Part shown: positions 10,856 through 22,238 of the stretch, in pieces
Layout of the letters: each line of letters opens with the position of its first letter
Position numbering within the stretch: position 1 is the stretch's first letter
DNA from: Phragmites australis
Taxonomy: Eukaryota; Streptophyta; Magnoliopsida; Poales; Poaceae
DNA length: 64,000 nucleotides
Assembly: GCF_958298935.1 (NCBI RefSeq)
Contig: NC_084936.1
Span: 2,797,501 to 2,861,500, forward strand
Reading direction: 5' to 3'
Position numbers and translations under genes: made by a program
Notes under the pieces: model-generated
Database searches by the model: none
The model's input: only the letters and a program-made list of their open reading frames with translations
What the model was told of the DNA's origin: nothing

Positions 10856-11424
10856 GTTTGATGTCCAAGGACAGCAAGACAGAGTTTCTTGGGCCTGCCT
10901 TTAATGGTGGATCGAACGGGCCTTTTCATCTAATGGTGGAAGAAGTTTACTGGGCTATTCGTTCTGGGTTCCGTTTGGAGAAGATATATACTCCATCTTC
11001 GCCTTGCTAGCACGGGGGCACAAGCAACTGGGATTTCAGCTCGGAGTGGCTTAGCATGCATGGGCCAAAAGCCCAACAGTTGAATGGGCTAATGCTGGAC
11101 GATATCTGGGTGGACTCTTCGTTTCGGCTGAGAAATGCGTGGTTGCTTGGCATGCATGCATGATTAAAACATGTCAAGGCTTTGCTTTGCACATCACAGG
11201 CACCTTGCCATGCCCGGTCTGAACTTTGAAGGAACGAATAGCACAGGAAAACAGAGCACCGTCTTTCCTTTTCCTTGCTTTTCTTTCGATCAAAGCTGCG
11301 AAAGCGAAAAGGTTGCACGTTTTGTTTGCATCAACAATGGAAATCGTTGTGCAAACAAATGGAGAAATGTACTCTATTCGGTGGAACTTGAGAGGTAATT
11401 GTAACATTACTACTACCTCCGTTC

Positions 11425-12210
11425 TTTTTTACTCGTGTACATGCATGTTGTTAATCCAAGCCCATTAGGACTCACTCTGTTTGTAAGTTGGCCGTATAGG
11501 ACTTTCATACACACGGGCCAAAAGGTATATTGAATCGAGTAACGCAATGCATACCTCTCTACACAATGACACACTGGTCAATGTCGTCTTGTCTAAGGTT
11601 TTTGTTCTCTTGTTGAACGAGCTTAGAAAGAGAGAGATGGCCAGCTAGCCAACCATTGACCTGCCGCAGACTCCAGACTCCTGATGGCTTCACTTGTCTT
11701 TGTAGACCGGGCCAGCTACTTTTCCCTCTGTTGAAGCCAAAGCAAGGAGACTTCTCATGGAGAACAGGAAATCGATTAAAAAAATTCAAACACATATAGG
11801 AGGAACTACAATTTTAATTGATAAAGTAGAAATGGAAATCTAAATTTGTATCACGGACAACTCAAATTTTAGTGGTTAAACGTTCATATGCACTTTTAAC
11901 CAACTAAGCCAGCCTAAACATCAATTCGTAAAAGAATGTGATTAAAAGGGAGAGGTGTCCTCTCCTATAGTGTTACCTGGATACGGATACGAATGTCGAA
12001 ATCTGACTTAGAATCGGGTGTTTGATTCAACAAAAAAAATTTATTCAAATCTAATTTGAATTTTGGATGTCCTATTCAGTAAAAAACATTGAACACGAGT
12101 ATTCAAATAACACTGCTCTCCTGCATTTTACTAGGAACGAAGGAGTCAAAATCCCAACCACGGTTCTAGCCAATTGGCCCACAAGACTCTGATCAAATTC
12201 AATAAAGAAC
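11425..12210. repeat. ~0.8-kb direct duplication, copy 1
   Basis: This block is a diverged direct copy of 14553-15363. Shared landmarks in the same order include GACTCACTCTGT, TTGGCCGTATAGGACT, ACACACGGGCCAAAAGG, GAACGAGCTTAGAAAG, CCTGCCGCAGAC, GAAGCCAAAGCAAGG and CCACGGTTCTAGCCAATTGG. Similarity extends past any TG..CA boundary, so the blocks are not clearly LTRs. No gene is seen in either copy. Confidence 0.85.
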
Positions 12211-12255
12211 ATTTGAAAAAAAAGTGAGTTTCTTTGCAATGCTTCATTTATATGC

Positions 12256-12378
12256 ATTTTTATCATTTCATGTGATATCTTCTTTTTTAATTCATTTATA
12301 TGCATTTTTATTATTTTATGTGATATTTTCTTTTTTAATTCAATTAAAAAAGAAGATATCACATGAAATGATAAAAAT
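12256..12378. repeat. Foldback hairpin with perfect 37-bp arms
   Basis: The segment 12342-12378 is the exact reverse complement of 12256-12292 over 37 bases. A third copy at 12304-12340 lies one base from the inverted copy and differs at three positions, all C-to-T. Transcription would give a near-perfect hairpin. Confidence 0.9.
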
Positions 12379-12599
12379 GATTTGTCTTCATATGTTTGTT
12401 TTTTAGCACAAGGCCATCATTTGAGAGGCAAAGATGAAAAAATAGACAACATACGCCGGCGTATTTGCCAAAATAGATAATATACTGATGTATCTATAAA
12501 TTTAGCACTCGTATTCGGTACCTCAAATTCTGAAAAACCTGGAATAGACTGGGTTACAAAAGATACTCCCTACTTAGGGTATCTGGAATATTTTCCCTT

Positions 12600-13106
12600 C
12601 CTCAGAGAATCAGAGCTCGAAGCCTTAGTGCAACTGGCCCTCTCCCGCTTCCTTTCCCTCTCATACTCATGAGCTTCAGCCGTGGCGCGCTCCTCCACTG
12701 CCTTCCTCATGCGCTCCTCCTCCTGACGCTTAAGTCGTAGTTCCTCCTGCTGTTACTCGTACTCCCGGCGTTCGTACACTTCCCTCCTCCATCGCATGCT
12801 CATTTGGACCCACTGCTTCTGGTCGTCACTTTGCTCCATATTCAGCCATTCTATGAAGTCACAGAGAGGTGAAGGAGACTAGACAAATGAAAGAAGATGA
12901 GAGATTAGTAAGACAGTGTATAAAATTATATGGAAATTGCCACATGAGTGATGTATGTCGCTATACCGGTGGGTACTCGTACTGTCCATGTTGAGGCTTA
13001 TCGTACTGGTAGTTGGCACATATGAAGAAGCGTAGACCATAGGTGTAGGAGATGTTTTGGGACTCGCAAAGCCTACAAGGGTTGTCACAGAAGCACATCG
13101 GCGGTT
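12600..13106 (-). pseudogene. GRF-zinc-finger-like and coiled-coil gene in the MULE
   Basis: On the minus strand the first exon (about 13106-12970) reads CDNPCRLCESQN followed by GLRFFICANYQYDKPQHGQ and YEYPP, which matches the spacing and RFFxCxNY core of GRF-type zinc fingers. It ends at a GT donor (12969). The second exon opens after a TTGTCTAG acceptor (about 12880) with PLCDFIEWLNMEQSDDQKQW and continues as a Glu/Arg-rich coiled coil with EELRLKRQEEERMRKAVEER. A TAA stop lies in the coiled coil just after REYE, so this copy seems broken. Such short GRF-finger proteins are common passengers of grass transposons; their role is unknown. The TATA box upstream suits this strand. Confidence 0.55.
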
Positions 13107-13261
13107 CAACCCCCTAGGGGATGAAAATTCTCCAATATTTCTTGGATGGGCTTGGTGTAGCTGAGGAAGACATTACAGATGAGAGAGCTGAGGAAGGACT
13201 GGTCCATCCATAAATGAGGTTGGGGTTATTTATGGTGGCTGGGGGCTGGAGTATATGATTT

Positions 13262-13541
13262 CTATGAAAACTGAGTTGTGTAGTCACTTCGTGTCTATTG
13301 CATGACTCACGATAAAGGTGTTGTCATTTTATAGTTAAAGTTACATCGTGTGGTCACTTCTTGTCTAAAGATTGATTCACAGCAGATGTGTTGTCATTTT
13401 ATGGTTAAAACTGAGTCGTGCTGTCACTTTGTGTCTAATGGGTGTCTCACGATAGAGGCATTGTCATTTAATGCTTAAAACTCTATCGTGTGGTCACTTT
13501 ATGTCTAAAGTCTGATTCAAGATAGAGATGATGTGTTGGTG
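13262..13541. repeat. 70-bp tandem repeat, four units
   Basis: A unit containing gtgtGGTCACTTTGTGTCTAA, TTCACGATAGAGG and TTGTCATTTTATGGTTAAAA repeats with a steady 70-bp period (anchor gtg at 13278, 13348, 13418, 13488). Units differ by scattered substitutions. The array lies between the TATA box and coding exons of the MULE gene. Confidence 0.85.
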
Positions 13542-14163
13542 TACTCTTATCACTAATGTTCGTCTCTAAAGGTTGAGAATTTGTTGTAGTTGCAGTAGTT
13601 TGTGTTTGCATTTGATGTTTTGACGCACACCACTATTAATTAAAAAAAATCAATTTGACAATTTATCGGTAAATTGTGATTTGAATCGAATCTTTCTGTC
13701 CAACCCAAGTTTTTTGACTAATCAAATCCATGCTAATTACTATTATACAATCTATTAACCTAAGAAAATAATTACTTTTACACAACATCAGGCTAATTAC
13801 TATTATAAAGATGCACGTTAATTACTATTACACTAACTAAGCAAATAATCATATTCATATAATCAAACTAAGTAAATAATTGAACAAATTCAATTAAATA
13901 GATTAAACACTCTACTTACTCTAACTACTATTATTGCTGTAAGTACTAATTAAAAATATAATTTAAGTACTTATTGTATATCACGCTTCTGCTCCTCCTT
14001 GCCTCGGGCTAATTCTGTTCTCATCGCGCTACTTCTACTCCTCACCTCGCGCTGCTTCTCCTCTCATCTCTATGCATTGTGTTGTTGCTTCTCCTCTCCT
14101 CTCCTCCTTTACTCACGCTACGGCTCGTGCATACGCTGATGCTACTCCTCACAAGTGTGCTCT

Positions 14164-14172
14164 CCTTTTATA
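14164..14172 (-). promoter_or_regulatory. TATA box of the MULE internal gene
   Basis: The minus strand reads TATAAAAGG, a strong plant TATA box, followed by an AG/CT-rich leader. It points toward the GRF-finger exons about 1 kb downstream. Confidence 0.5.
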
Positions 14173-14552
14173 GCGAAAAATGGCAGCGCGAAGATCACTA
14201 ATTACCAGGGACAGCAGAGACACAAAGTGACGGCGAGATGACTCGACGTGACCACGTGTCGAAAGCAGAAACACGATGTGACCGCGTAGCAGGCCAGGCC
14301 GTATTCAGCGCCTGAGGTACCGAATACGGCACTATATACCGTATTCGGCACTTAATACAAGCATTTTTCGGTATCTAAGGTACTGAATACGACATTGTTA
14401 CTCATATCAGCACCTCATGGTCTGGGCCCACCGTTCTAAGGTTTTTTCGGAATTTGAGGTACCGAATACAAGTGTTAGATTTATAAATATACCGATATGT
14501 TTGTCTCTTTTATAAATACGGTAATATATGTTATCTGTTTTTTTATTTTTAC

Positions 14553-15363
14553 CTTTTTATTCGTATACATGCATATTGTGAATCCAAGCCCCTTGGGACT
14601 CACTCTGTAAATTGGCCGTATAGGACTATCATACACACGGGCCAAAAGGTATATTGAATCGAGTAACGCAATGCATACCTCTCTATACAATGACACACTG
14701 GTCAATGTCTTGTCTAGGGTTTTTGTTCTCTTGTTGAACGAGCTTAGAAAGAGAGAGATGGCTAGCCAGCTAGCCAGCCAGCCATTGACCTGCCGCAGAC
14801 CCCAGACTCCTGATGGCTTCACTTATCTTTGTAGACCGGGCCAGCTACTTTTCCCTCTGTTGAAGCCAAAGCAAGGAGACTTCTCATGGAGCACAGGAAA
14901 ACGATTAAAAAAATTCAAACACATATAGGAGGAACTACAATTTTAATTGATAAAGTAGAAATAGAAATCTAAATTTGTATCGAAGCGAACTCAAATTTAA
15001 ATGGTTAAACGTACATATGCACTCTTAACCACCTAAGCTAGCCTAAACATCAGTTCGTCAAAGAATGTGATTAAAAGAGAGATATCCTCTCCTACAGTGT
15101 TACCTGGGGTACGGACACGGGTGCCGAAATCTAACTTAGATTCGGGTGTTCAATTAAAAAATTTAGACACACGAAATACAACTCGAAATCCGACACAAGT
15201 TTCCAAATCCAACTTGAATTTGGAGTGTCCTATTCGGTAAAAAAAATTTAAACATGTGTAGGCAACACTGCTCTCCTGCATTTTACCAGGAAAGGAGGAG
15301 TCAAAGATCCCAACCACGGTTCTAGCCAATTGGCCCACAAGACTGATCAAATTTAATAAGAAC
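14553..15363. repeat. ~0.8-kb direct duplication, copy 2
   Basis: Partner of 11425-12210, in the same orientation and beginning within about ten bases of the right end of the Mutator-like element. Small indels and substitutions separate the copies, so the duplication is old. Confidence 0.85.
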
Positions 15364-15908
15364 TCGATAAAACCAAACCAATTACAAAACTAACACCTTA
15401 CCACCTTATGAAACATAGGATTCCCACTCCCACATGAATAACGGGACAAATGGCCTTCACGAATTCTGCAGGAACAGCATATTTCAGCCCTGGAGAACGC
15501 CGATCTTGACAAGAGAATTGAAGATCTTTTGCAGGAAATTTCCAAGAGAGAATGAAGCGTTGATGCATGCGACCATCAAAGAGGCAGGCAGGGCATGGCG
15601 TCTGTTGTCTCTAGCTAGCTCGGTTCGAATGAGCATGAGCTAGCGCTCGTAACTGATCAGCGCCTGTCTATCTGTCCGTGTATGCGTCTCTCTGAGCTGC
15701 CTCTGCTTGACGACGCAGAGCGCAAAGCTCCAACGCTGGGAGGCTGCTGTCGTCCGGCGTGCGCCACAGGGCACAGGCTCCCCTCCATTGACTTCTCCTG
15801 CAACCTTGTACTACCTTACAACCCCTTCCATTCTGGGGCCTGGACCCTGGCTTTTTTTTCCGTGTACTTGCAGCTACTGGGCTACTCTCACGTATTATAA
15901 TAAATTTT

Positions 15909-16035
15909 CACAGGGGCGATCGTTTTTGCGTCTATAAAAATTATTTATTTTTATAAATCTTTGATCAGATGTGGATAGCTAAATATCTATAAAAATAGGT
16001 TATTACCCGCCTCAAAAACAGTTACTATAGTAGTG
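15909..16035. mobile_element. Short CACTA-derived MITE
   Basis: The right end reads ACTATAGTAGTG, an inverted CACTAC terminus, and the left end reads CACAGGGGCGATCGTTTTTG. Inside, CTGTTTTTGAGGCGGG (minus strand) mirrors the left GGGGCGATCGTTTTTGCG. Only about 127 bp long and without a matching target duplication. Confidence 0.4.
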
Positions 16036-17250
16036 TTATATATATATGCACATATTCATTTTTTAAAAAGATTGTTATGAAATGTTTTTACTTGTAGCAG
16101 GTTGTCAATGTGCAGAAGCACGATGGGCTTGCATGAACCATGGCAAAAGCAGATTTTTTTAGAAGAAAGAATAAAATTATTCTAGCCTCGCAAGATGTGA
16201 TGGCAAAAGCAGATGGCCGAATCATCCATGCGCACGCACTATCCACGGTCGAATTAGCACAACATCTGCCAGAGTAAACTTGTCCTCAAAGGCACCAAAA
16301 AAACATAAAATAAAATTATTTTCTGAAAACTTTTCTAGTCAACGAAGTCAACTCAACCCGTGGGAAAAGCTTGTAAGAAAAAGCAAAGCCAAAGCGCGTG
16401 CCCAAGTCAATCCATCCGGACATAATTATATTTACAGAATATTTTTGGTGTGCCTAGGGCCTAGGGGTAGGGTGGGACTATGGCATTAGGATTAGAACTA
16501 GTCTATCATCCTGATGTAGATGTATAAAGGGTGATTGTGAGTGGTCTATAAGAGCTACGGTGTAGGATTTGTGATGATATGAAGAAGTTTTAATAAAGAG
16601 AGGGAATAATACTGTCTCTTACAAAGCCAAATATCTCATGTACTGTATTTACTGAGTTATCTATAATGTTGCCTTCAAATGATATAGAGTGTGATAGATA
16701 ACAAATGTCTTTTTTTTAATGAACATCTATACATTTATACATACCCTAATAGAGCAAGATCATCGGTTTCTCTCCTTTCTAGTCGAGTAGCCTTTTCAGC
16801 TTTTACTTAAACGAGCTAAGTTCGAACCAACTTGTGAGTCGCTCGTTTGGCTACACCGAGCCGTCGCATTGGACACTAGGCTACCATGCCTCATTCTCAT
16901 CTCCTCGTGTCCGTCACTTCGAGTCCGCAATTGCTTTCCAATTGAGATGTTAATGGCTTGTCCCTTCTCTCCTTCCTTGCGCTTGTCCTTTCCTTCCTGG
17001 TCAGGTGGGGCTAATATCCACTACTATTTATCCTGGTAAACCATATTGAGAGTGTTACAAGTTAAGGACTACAATGACACTGCAAAAACAAGATATGTTT
17101 GTAATGCAAAATTTCATAGGATTTACTAGATACAATTCAATTCACCTAAAGTAAGAAATCTTGCTACTAGTTCCAAATGGTGGAAGAAGATAAAACAAAG
17201 CAGAGAGGTTAATTAATTTTTTGTCACTCTTCTGGATAACACATTCTTAA
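16036..17250. other. Intergenic stretch, no gene seen
   Basis: No domain or terminal-repeat structure was recognised. A short repeated phrase ATGGCAAAAGCAGAT occurs at about 16139 and 16200. Confidence 0.6.
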
Positions 17251-17257
17251 AAGTCAC

Positions 17258-17600
17258 TCAATAGAGATGTTGTGCCAAAATGCCACCTGTGCTCAGCATT
17301 TGCGGGGCTTTCGCCCACTGCTCCTGATGGGCATCTGCAGGAGCAGTACAACATCGAGGACATATATGACCGCAAGCAGCAATGTTGTCTGCAACATCGC
17401 GAGGGTCGTTGTTGCCAACTTGTTGGTGGACTTGGACTCCAGCGTTAGCGCAGGGGGAAGGCAATCTCCAGTGGGTCCGAAATGGGAACAACGACCGCAC
17501 CTTCCGCCGCACAGAGCGGCTCCAGATGTGCCCGCGCTTGTTCGCCTCCTCCAGGGCATCAGCCGCCGTGTAGCCAGGGTGTCACCGTAGAGAAGCGTGG
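17258..17600 (-). other. Unassigned coding-like island
   Basis: A GC-rich stretch is open in several frames. On the minus strand one frame reads ADALEEANKRGHIWSRSVRR and KVRSLFPFRTHWRLPSP, which looks like genuine protein, then changes character. No family was recognised, and no clean start, stop or splice pair was found. It is probably a gene fragment. Confidence 0.25.
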
Positions 17601-18143
17601 GGTCAAGCTAGGGCTAGAGCGGCGCGACGACAGATGAACGCGGCAGATCTAGATGTTGTGGAAGAGCTTGTTGGTGGGTGACATTATTGCGGCGGAGAGT
17701 GAGGGGAAACGGAACGAAGCCAGGATTGGAAGGAGTGGGCTTGCCAGCAACCAGAGACCGAAGATTGAGATGGAAATGGAGGAGAGCTGGAGGGGTGTAT
17801 CGGATGTGAGAGTGAGGAAGAAGTAGGAAGTAAAAGCGTTATTTGACATCAGCAGCTACGTCAAAATAAAATAGAAAATGCCACATGGCCCAAAAAAAAG
17901 CTGAAAATGTCAAACAAGTAAAATCTCATGTGGAACAGATAGCATTTGAGCAATCCACTTTGTTAAGATAATATTTAGGAAGTTATCATCCGATAAGAAG
18001 ACCTACAATTTAATTAATCCAAATCGAAATACCCACTCACCGTGGCACCAAACTAAACCTCTACTACTGGCCGTCATCACCAATCAGCAAACAAAAGCAC
18101 GAGAGAGATGAGGTGACCCCACCATTCATCCAGCCATCCACCG

Positions 18144-18151
18144 TATAAGAA
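18144..18151 (+). promoter_or_regulatory. TATA box of the VAP4-type gene
   Basis: TATAAGAA lies about 160 bp before the expected start codon, and a CT-rich leader (18225-18280) follows. Transcription would begin near 18175-18180. Confidence 0.5.
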
Positions 18152-18303
18152 AGAACCGAACCTATTCACTCCGTCGTCACAATTGACAATTGCACGGCGG
18201 CAGCGAGCAAGAGCACTGCAGCGACTTTCCTCTCCCTCCCAATCATAGATTCTTCTTCTCCCTAGCTCCCTCCGAGGCTCTGATACCAAGAAGCAAGCGC
18301 CCG

Positions 18304-20271
18304 ACGGTGGACGGCGAGAAGCTGCTGCTGCTGCCTCCAGAGGAGGCGGCCTGCCACCACAAGGAGCGGCGGGAGGAGGAGGAGGAGGGCGCCGGGCGCT
18401 GGGGGCTGTGCCGCATGCCGCTCCGGGGGACCGCGTCCGCGCCGCCGGCCACCGAAGGCGACGGCGACGGCGCCCGCGGGCCGTCTGGCTCCGGCGGTGG
18501 TGGTGGCGCCAAGGTGATCCTGTCGCTGCTGCCCACCCGCCGCCGCCTGCGCCTCGACCCGTCCTCCAAGCTCTACTTCCCATGTACGAACGCACGCACG
18601 CACGCGGAGCTCTTCTTCTTGCTCTTTTTCATGTTCCTAGGGGTGGTTTACTGGTTTCTACTTGATTAATTTCTTGGTGACTGGCCTTCGCCAAAGGTCG
18701 CTCCTTCAATTTTTCTGCCTCTCCTTATGGTTTGGATTGGAGCTGCCTTTGCCCCTTTCTGCTCGAGTTCTTGATTCGATTGTTCTATTCTAGTCAAGGC
18801 GTTGCCTTTCGTGTTCTTATTGTGTTTGTTTTTGTTTGATCGATTTTTTACCCCCGTGAATCTCTCTTTCTTTGTTCCGTGAAAACTTTTGTTCGAACTT
18901 CTGTTTTGTGTTAAAAAATAGTTTTTAATAAACAATTTTCTATACGACTATTCATTTAACGCGTATCTCTCATAGATTGAATCGATGCATAGGAAAGAAA
19001 TTGTTCATTCATCCGTTTTATTTTTTGCTTAATTTTGGCGTCTAATTTTGACTGTTAAAGATGTACCTGGGAAGCAAGCCCGGAGCGCGGTCAGGATCAA
19101 GAATATCAGCAAGTCCCATGTGGCCTTCAAGGTAACAAAAAATTGTCTCTTTATCAACTCTGCAAGAAGTACAATGATTTAGATAGATGCTATTCTGTTC
19201 GTTTTGGAAGAAATTTTCCAAGTAATTGTTCCTAGGTTGGTTAGTCAGCCATTACTGCAAGTTGTACAATGATATAGCCCCTCAGCTGCACAGTACCTAT
19301 CTGCAGAACACTAACTTTAGGCATGTCTTGTGTTCCAGTTCCAAACGACCGCACCAAAGAGTTGCTTCATGAGGCCTCCCGGTGGCATACTTGCTCCAGG
19401 AGAAAGCATCATAGCAACAGGTAATTCGATTCGAGGCCGATGAATATCATCGATAGTTGTGGTGTCCAATTATAGTGGCCTTTTTTTTAGGGATGCCCAT
19501 TATAGCGACCTGACCTGTGCATTTTGTTACTTGAATGGCAGTGTTTAAGTTTGTGGAGCATCCAGAGAATAACGAGAAGCCGTTAGATCAGAAGTGCAAG
19601 GTCAAGTTCAAGATTGTCAGCCTGAAAGTCACAGGGCCTATGGAGTATGTCCCTGAATTGGTAAAACTTCTCCCTTCAGCATCCCTGACAGACTTAATGC
19701 ATTCAGTTTAATTGTTGGAAACCTCCACTTATTCAACACCATTTGAATCGGTGCGTCAGCTGAGGTATTAACCTTACAATATTGCAGTTTGATGAGCAGA
19801 AGGACCACGTTGCAGTTGAGCAAATTTTGCGGGTGGTATTCTTGGATGCTGATCGTGAGAGCCCAGTAAGTCTGAACAAAGCCTCTTCTTTCCTTTTGAT
19901 GTCCTCATTAATGCAATACATTTTTTGATGAATAGCATGTTTGGCTTACACCTTTTGGAGACTTTTTTTTTGAAGCAAATGGACAAACTCAAGCGCCAGC
20001 TTGCTGAAGCAGAAGCCGCCCTTGAGGCACGTAAGAAACCTCCAGAGGACAACGGTACCCGTATTGTTGGTGAAGGCCTTGTGATTGATGAATGGGTAAG
20101 ATCAATATACTGTTGTTTTCAATGACTGTGTCCAGTCTTTTACTAATGTTTGATGCGTCTGTGCCCCCATGTGATCATCATATGTTCGTTCTTGATTTTC
20201 TTATATTTCAGAAGGAACGGAGAGAGAGATACCTTGCTCGTCAGCAGATCGAAGGGGTTGATTCAGTGTAG
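18304..20271 (+). CDS. VAMP-associated protein, VAP4 type (7 exons)
   Basis: VAP proteins sit on the ER face and bind FFAT-motif partners through an MSP domain, linking the ER to other membranes and the cytoskeleton. Exons: 18304-18583, 19061-19131, 19339-19420, 19542-19660, 19788-19865, 19976-20095, 20212-20271; all introns are GT-AG and frame-consistent, giving 269 residues. Residues 1-85 are a Glu/Gly-rich arm, 86-208 the MSP domain (LLPTRRRLRLDPSSKLYF, SKSHVAFKFQTTAPKSC, MRPPGGILAPG, VKFKIVSLKV), and 211-235 a coiled coil (MDKLKRQLAEAEAALEARKK). The end YLARQQIEGVDSV has no membrane anchor, as in plant VAP4 proteins. The oddity is the start: the frame has a stop at 18184-18186 and no ATG before residue 1. 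The expected position reads ACG (then GTGGACGGCGAG), and the first in-frame ATG is at 18415 (residue 38, before the MSP domain). Non-AUG start, start at 18415, or a sequence error are all possible. Confidence 0.9.
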
Positions 20272-20560
20272 ACACAACGCCCTAAACTCTGCAAGCCATT
20301 GGTTGCTTGAGCATACCATTTTATAGGCGACATGTACCACCCTTTGCACTCCCCTTGTTGAATGGTTTTGGAGCTTTTGTGGAGGTTCGACTTTGAACAA
20401 GAATGAGGCTTTGTGTAATTAGGATTTAAGCTTCCTGCTGCACTTCTTTCCTGAGTTTGCATGTAGATAATCAGTCAATGCTTGATAATAATATCTTATG
20501 TGCTAAGTCATGTACTTGTTGTTGTGGACTTCACACGCGAATGTGATACATTCCTTAGCT
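20272..20560 (+). other. 3' untranslated region of the VAP4-type gene
   Basis: Unique sequence follows the TAG stop. AATAATA-type polyadenylation signals lie around 20486-20492, so the transcript probably ends near 20510-20550. Confidence 0.45.
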
Positions 20561-22238
20561 TCTGTCCTATCAATATTAAAAGTGTAATGTAATCTCAAAA
20601 TGGCACTCTCCAAGGTGATTAATGGAAGTTCTCCCATCATGTTACACTAATTCTTCGATCCACTTGCTTGTGCAACTCATATTGCATCTAGGAAACAATG
20701 TTAAGAAGTCAGTTTAGTGCCAATTATCCAGGGAATCTTCTCTGTAGAGCTATTAAAAAAATGTAATACCCTTGTGGTGCCACCCTGAGATTTGTGTCGT
20801 ACTGAGTTGTCAACTGATATGTCCTTGAGAACATGAAACATTCTGGGCTCAGGCATCTGGTTCTCATGTTCTTTTGTTCCTTTATTTTGATGTGTGATCT
20901 GTACAAAGATAATTGTTCTTGTTCCTTTGTTCATATATGATCTGCACTAATGCAACTGTTGAGCTGGAAGAATTAGGTACAAGTACACCTATACCTAACC
21001 CACCCAACCAAAGGGGTGGATGATAATGGAACATTATTTAGTCCTTTGTGGTTTGGACAAGCTGTTTCTCTCATGGAATTCATATTCGATGATTTGTTAG
21101 TGTTTCTTTCCATTTCATAGTCAGATAGATGCAATCATACATCCTTGAATTTTAAAGTAAAAAAAGGTGCAAGTTGCTGCTTCTGTTTGGTATTCTTTCA
21201 TTTTCTCAGAGGAAAAAAATGTATTTCCAAGTTTTTTTGGGGTGCAACATTACCCTCATTTTTTGGGGTAAATGGTTATCCGTTGGACTGCCTCAAAACC
21301 AGTATTTTGCCCCCCCCCCCAAGTGATGATGCAATTGGATTGCTCCATGTATTGTAGGATGATCTGAAAATTCAGTTATAAGATATTTAACCTTCCTATT
21401 CTTTTGTTTGTGTTGAATCACTGTCAAACTGGATTATTTATTTAAAGAGAAACACAGTATGATAAGGGATAACAATAGAGTAAAATTACAAGATCAGCTT
21501 TGACTTTTGAGTTCTCATTTGAGATGTTGAAGCAGCAGTCTGCATATTTATATCTTACTGAATATTTTTCTTAAATTTGGATCAACTCCTATTTTGCTAC
21601 ATCTTTCCTGTTCATGAATAATTGAATAATATATATTTGCAACATTTCTGCCTAAAACTGTACATCTTGACCTGTGTTTGAGGAACAGTCTGCCCCACTA
21701 ATGGTTGTGTTCCAAGATGTGAAACAGCTGCACCTAAAGCAGCATTTCCAGGAAGTTGTTTTGCACTGAAACAAACTCTAGACAATTTTCAACTGCAAAA
21801 CAAAGGTCATCTTCAACTATTTGTCTCCAGCTGTATTGTTCAAAAAAAAAAAATAATAATCCCCCACTAATCAGAACTGAAAAAAGTGCACAGGCCCCCA
21901 AGAGCTAATGGACATGAACTGAGTACTGAGCACCATCTGTTCAGCTACAGTATCAATATTAACCAGAACCAGTGGACAGACAAAATAGAATTTTAGAGAA
22001 CAAAACTAGGTCCAAAACAGGCCCCTTTTGATCATCTTAGTGGTATAGAAGCTACTGAAGAATCTGAGTTTGGTCAGGCCGCAAAAGTATACAACTCTCC
22101 AAAAGAATACAAAGGAATTTCTTCGTGGTGACAACTGCGAGGGAACTCTTTCCCTTAACAAAAAAGAATTCATATAACCAAACTCAAGTGGCCTTAAACA
22201 TCTGAATATGTCACAACAAAATCTTTCCTTCTTGACTG
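20561..22238. other. Intergenic stretch, no gene seen
   Basis: No gene or transposon ends were recognised between the VAP4 gene and the NDB pseudogene. A run of C residues lies at about 21310-21320. Confidence 0.55.

Larger units (their letters stand above)
12436..14544 (-). mobile_element. Mutator-like element with ~105-bp TIRs
   Basis: The first ~105 bp (12436-12540, starting GAAAAAATAGACAACAT) and the last ~105 bp (14440-14544) are inverted copies at roughly 75% identity, including the shared block TATTCGGTACCTCAAATTC. Long inverted ends of this size are typical of Mutator-like elements. A 9-bp target duplication is not visible. The inside carries a minus-strand gene with a TATA box at 14164-14172 and coding exons at 13106-12600, plus a 70-bp tandem repeat. 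Confidence 0.65.

Noticed and set aside
10422..10904. 160-codon ORF on the plus strand
   Set aside because: It crosses a hAT-like element with GGCACGG repeats and an AT-only core; no real protein character.
11425..15363. A long retrotransposon with 0.8-kb LTRs
   Set aside because: The repeats share sequence beyond any TG..CA border, show no primer site or polypurine tract, and enclose no gag-pol.
17258..17590. A PMEI-like or other known gene
   Set aside because: No cysteine pattern, signal peptide or known motif; left as unassigned.
18190..18303. N-terminal extension of the VAP4-type protein from 18190
   Set aside because: The frame begins with TTG, not ATG, and runs through the CT-rich leader; it is almost surely untranslated.
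18077..18603. Overlapping minus-strand ORFs at the VAP4 first exon
   Set aside because: They are antisense shadows of a GC-rich exon with no own promoter or motif.
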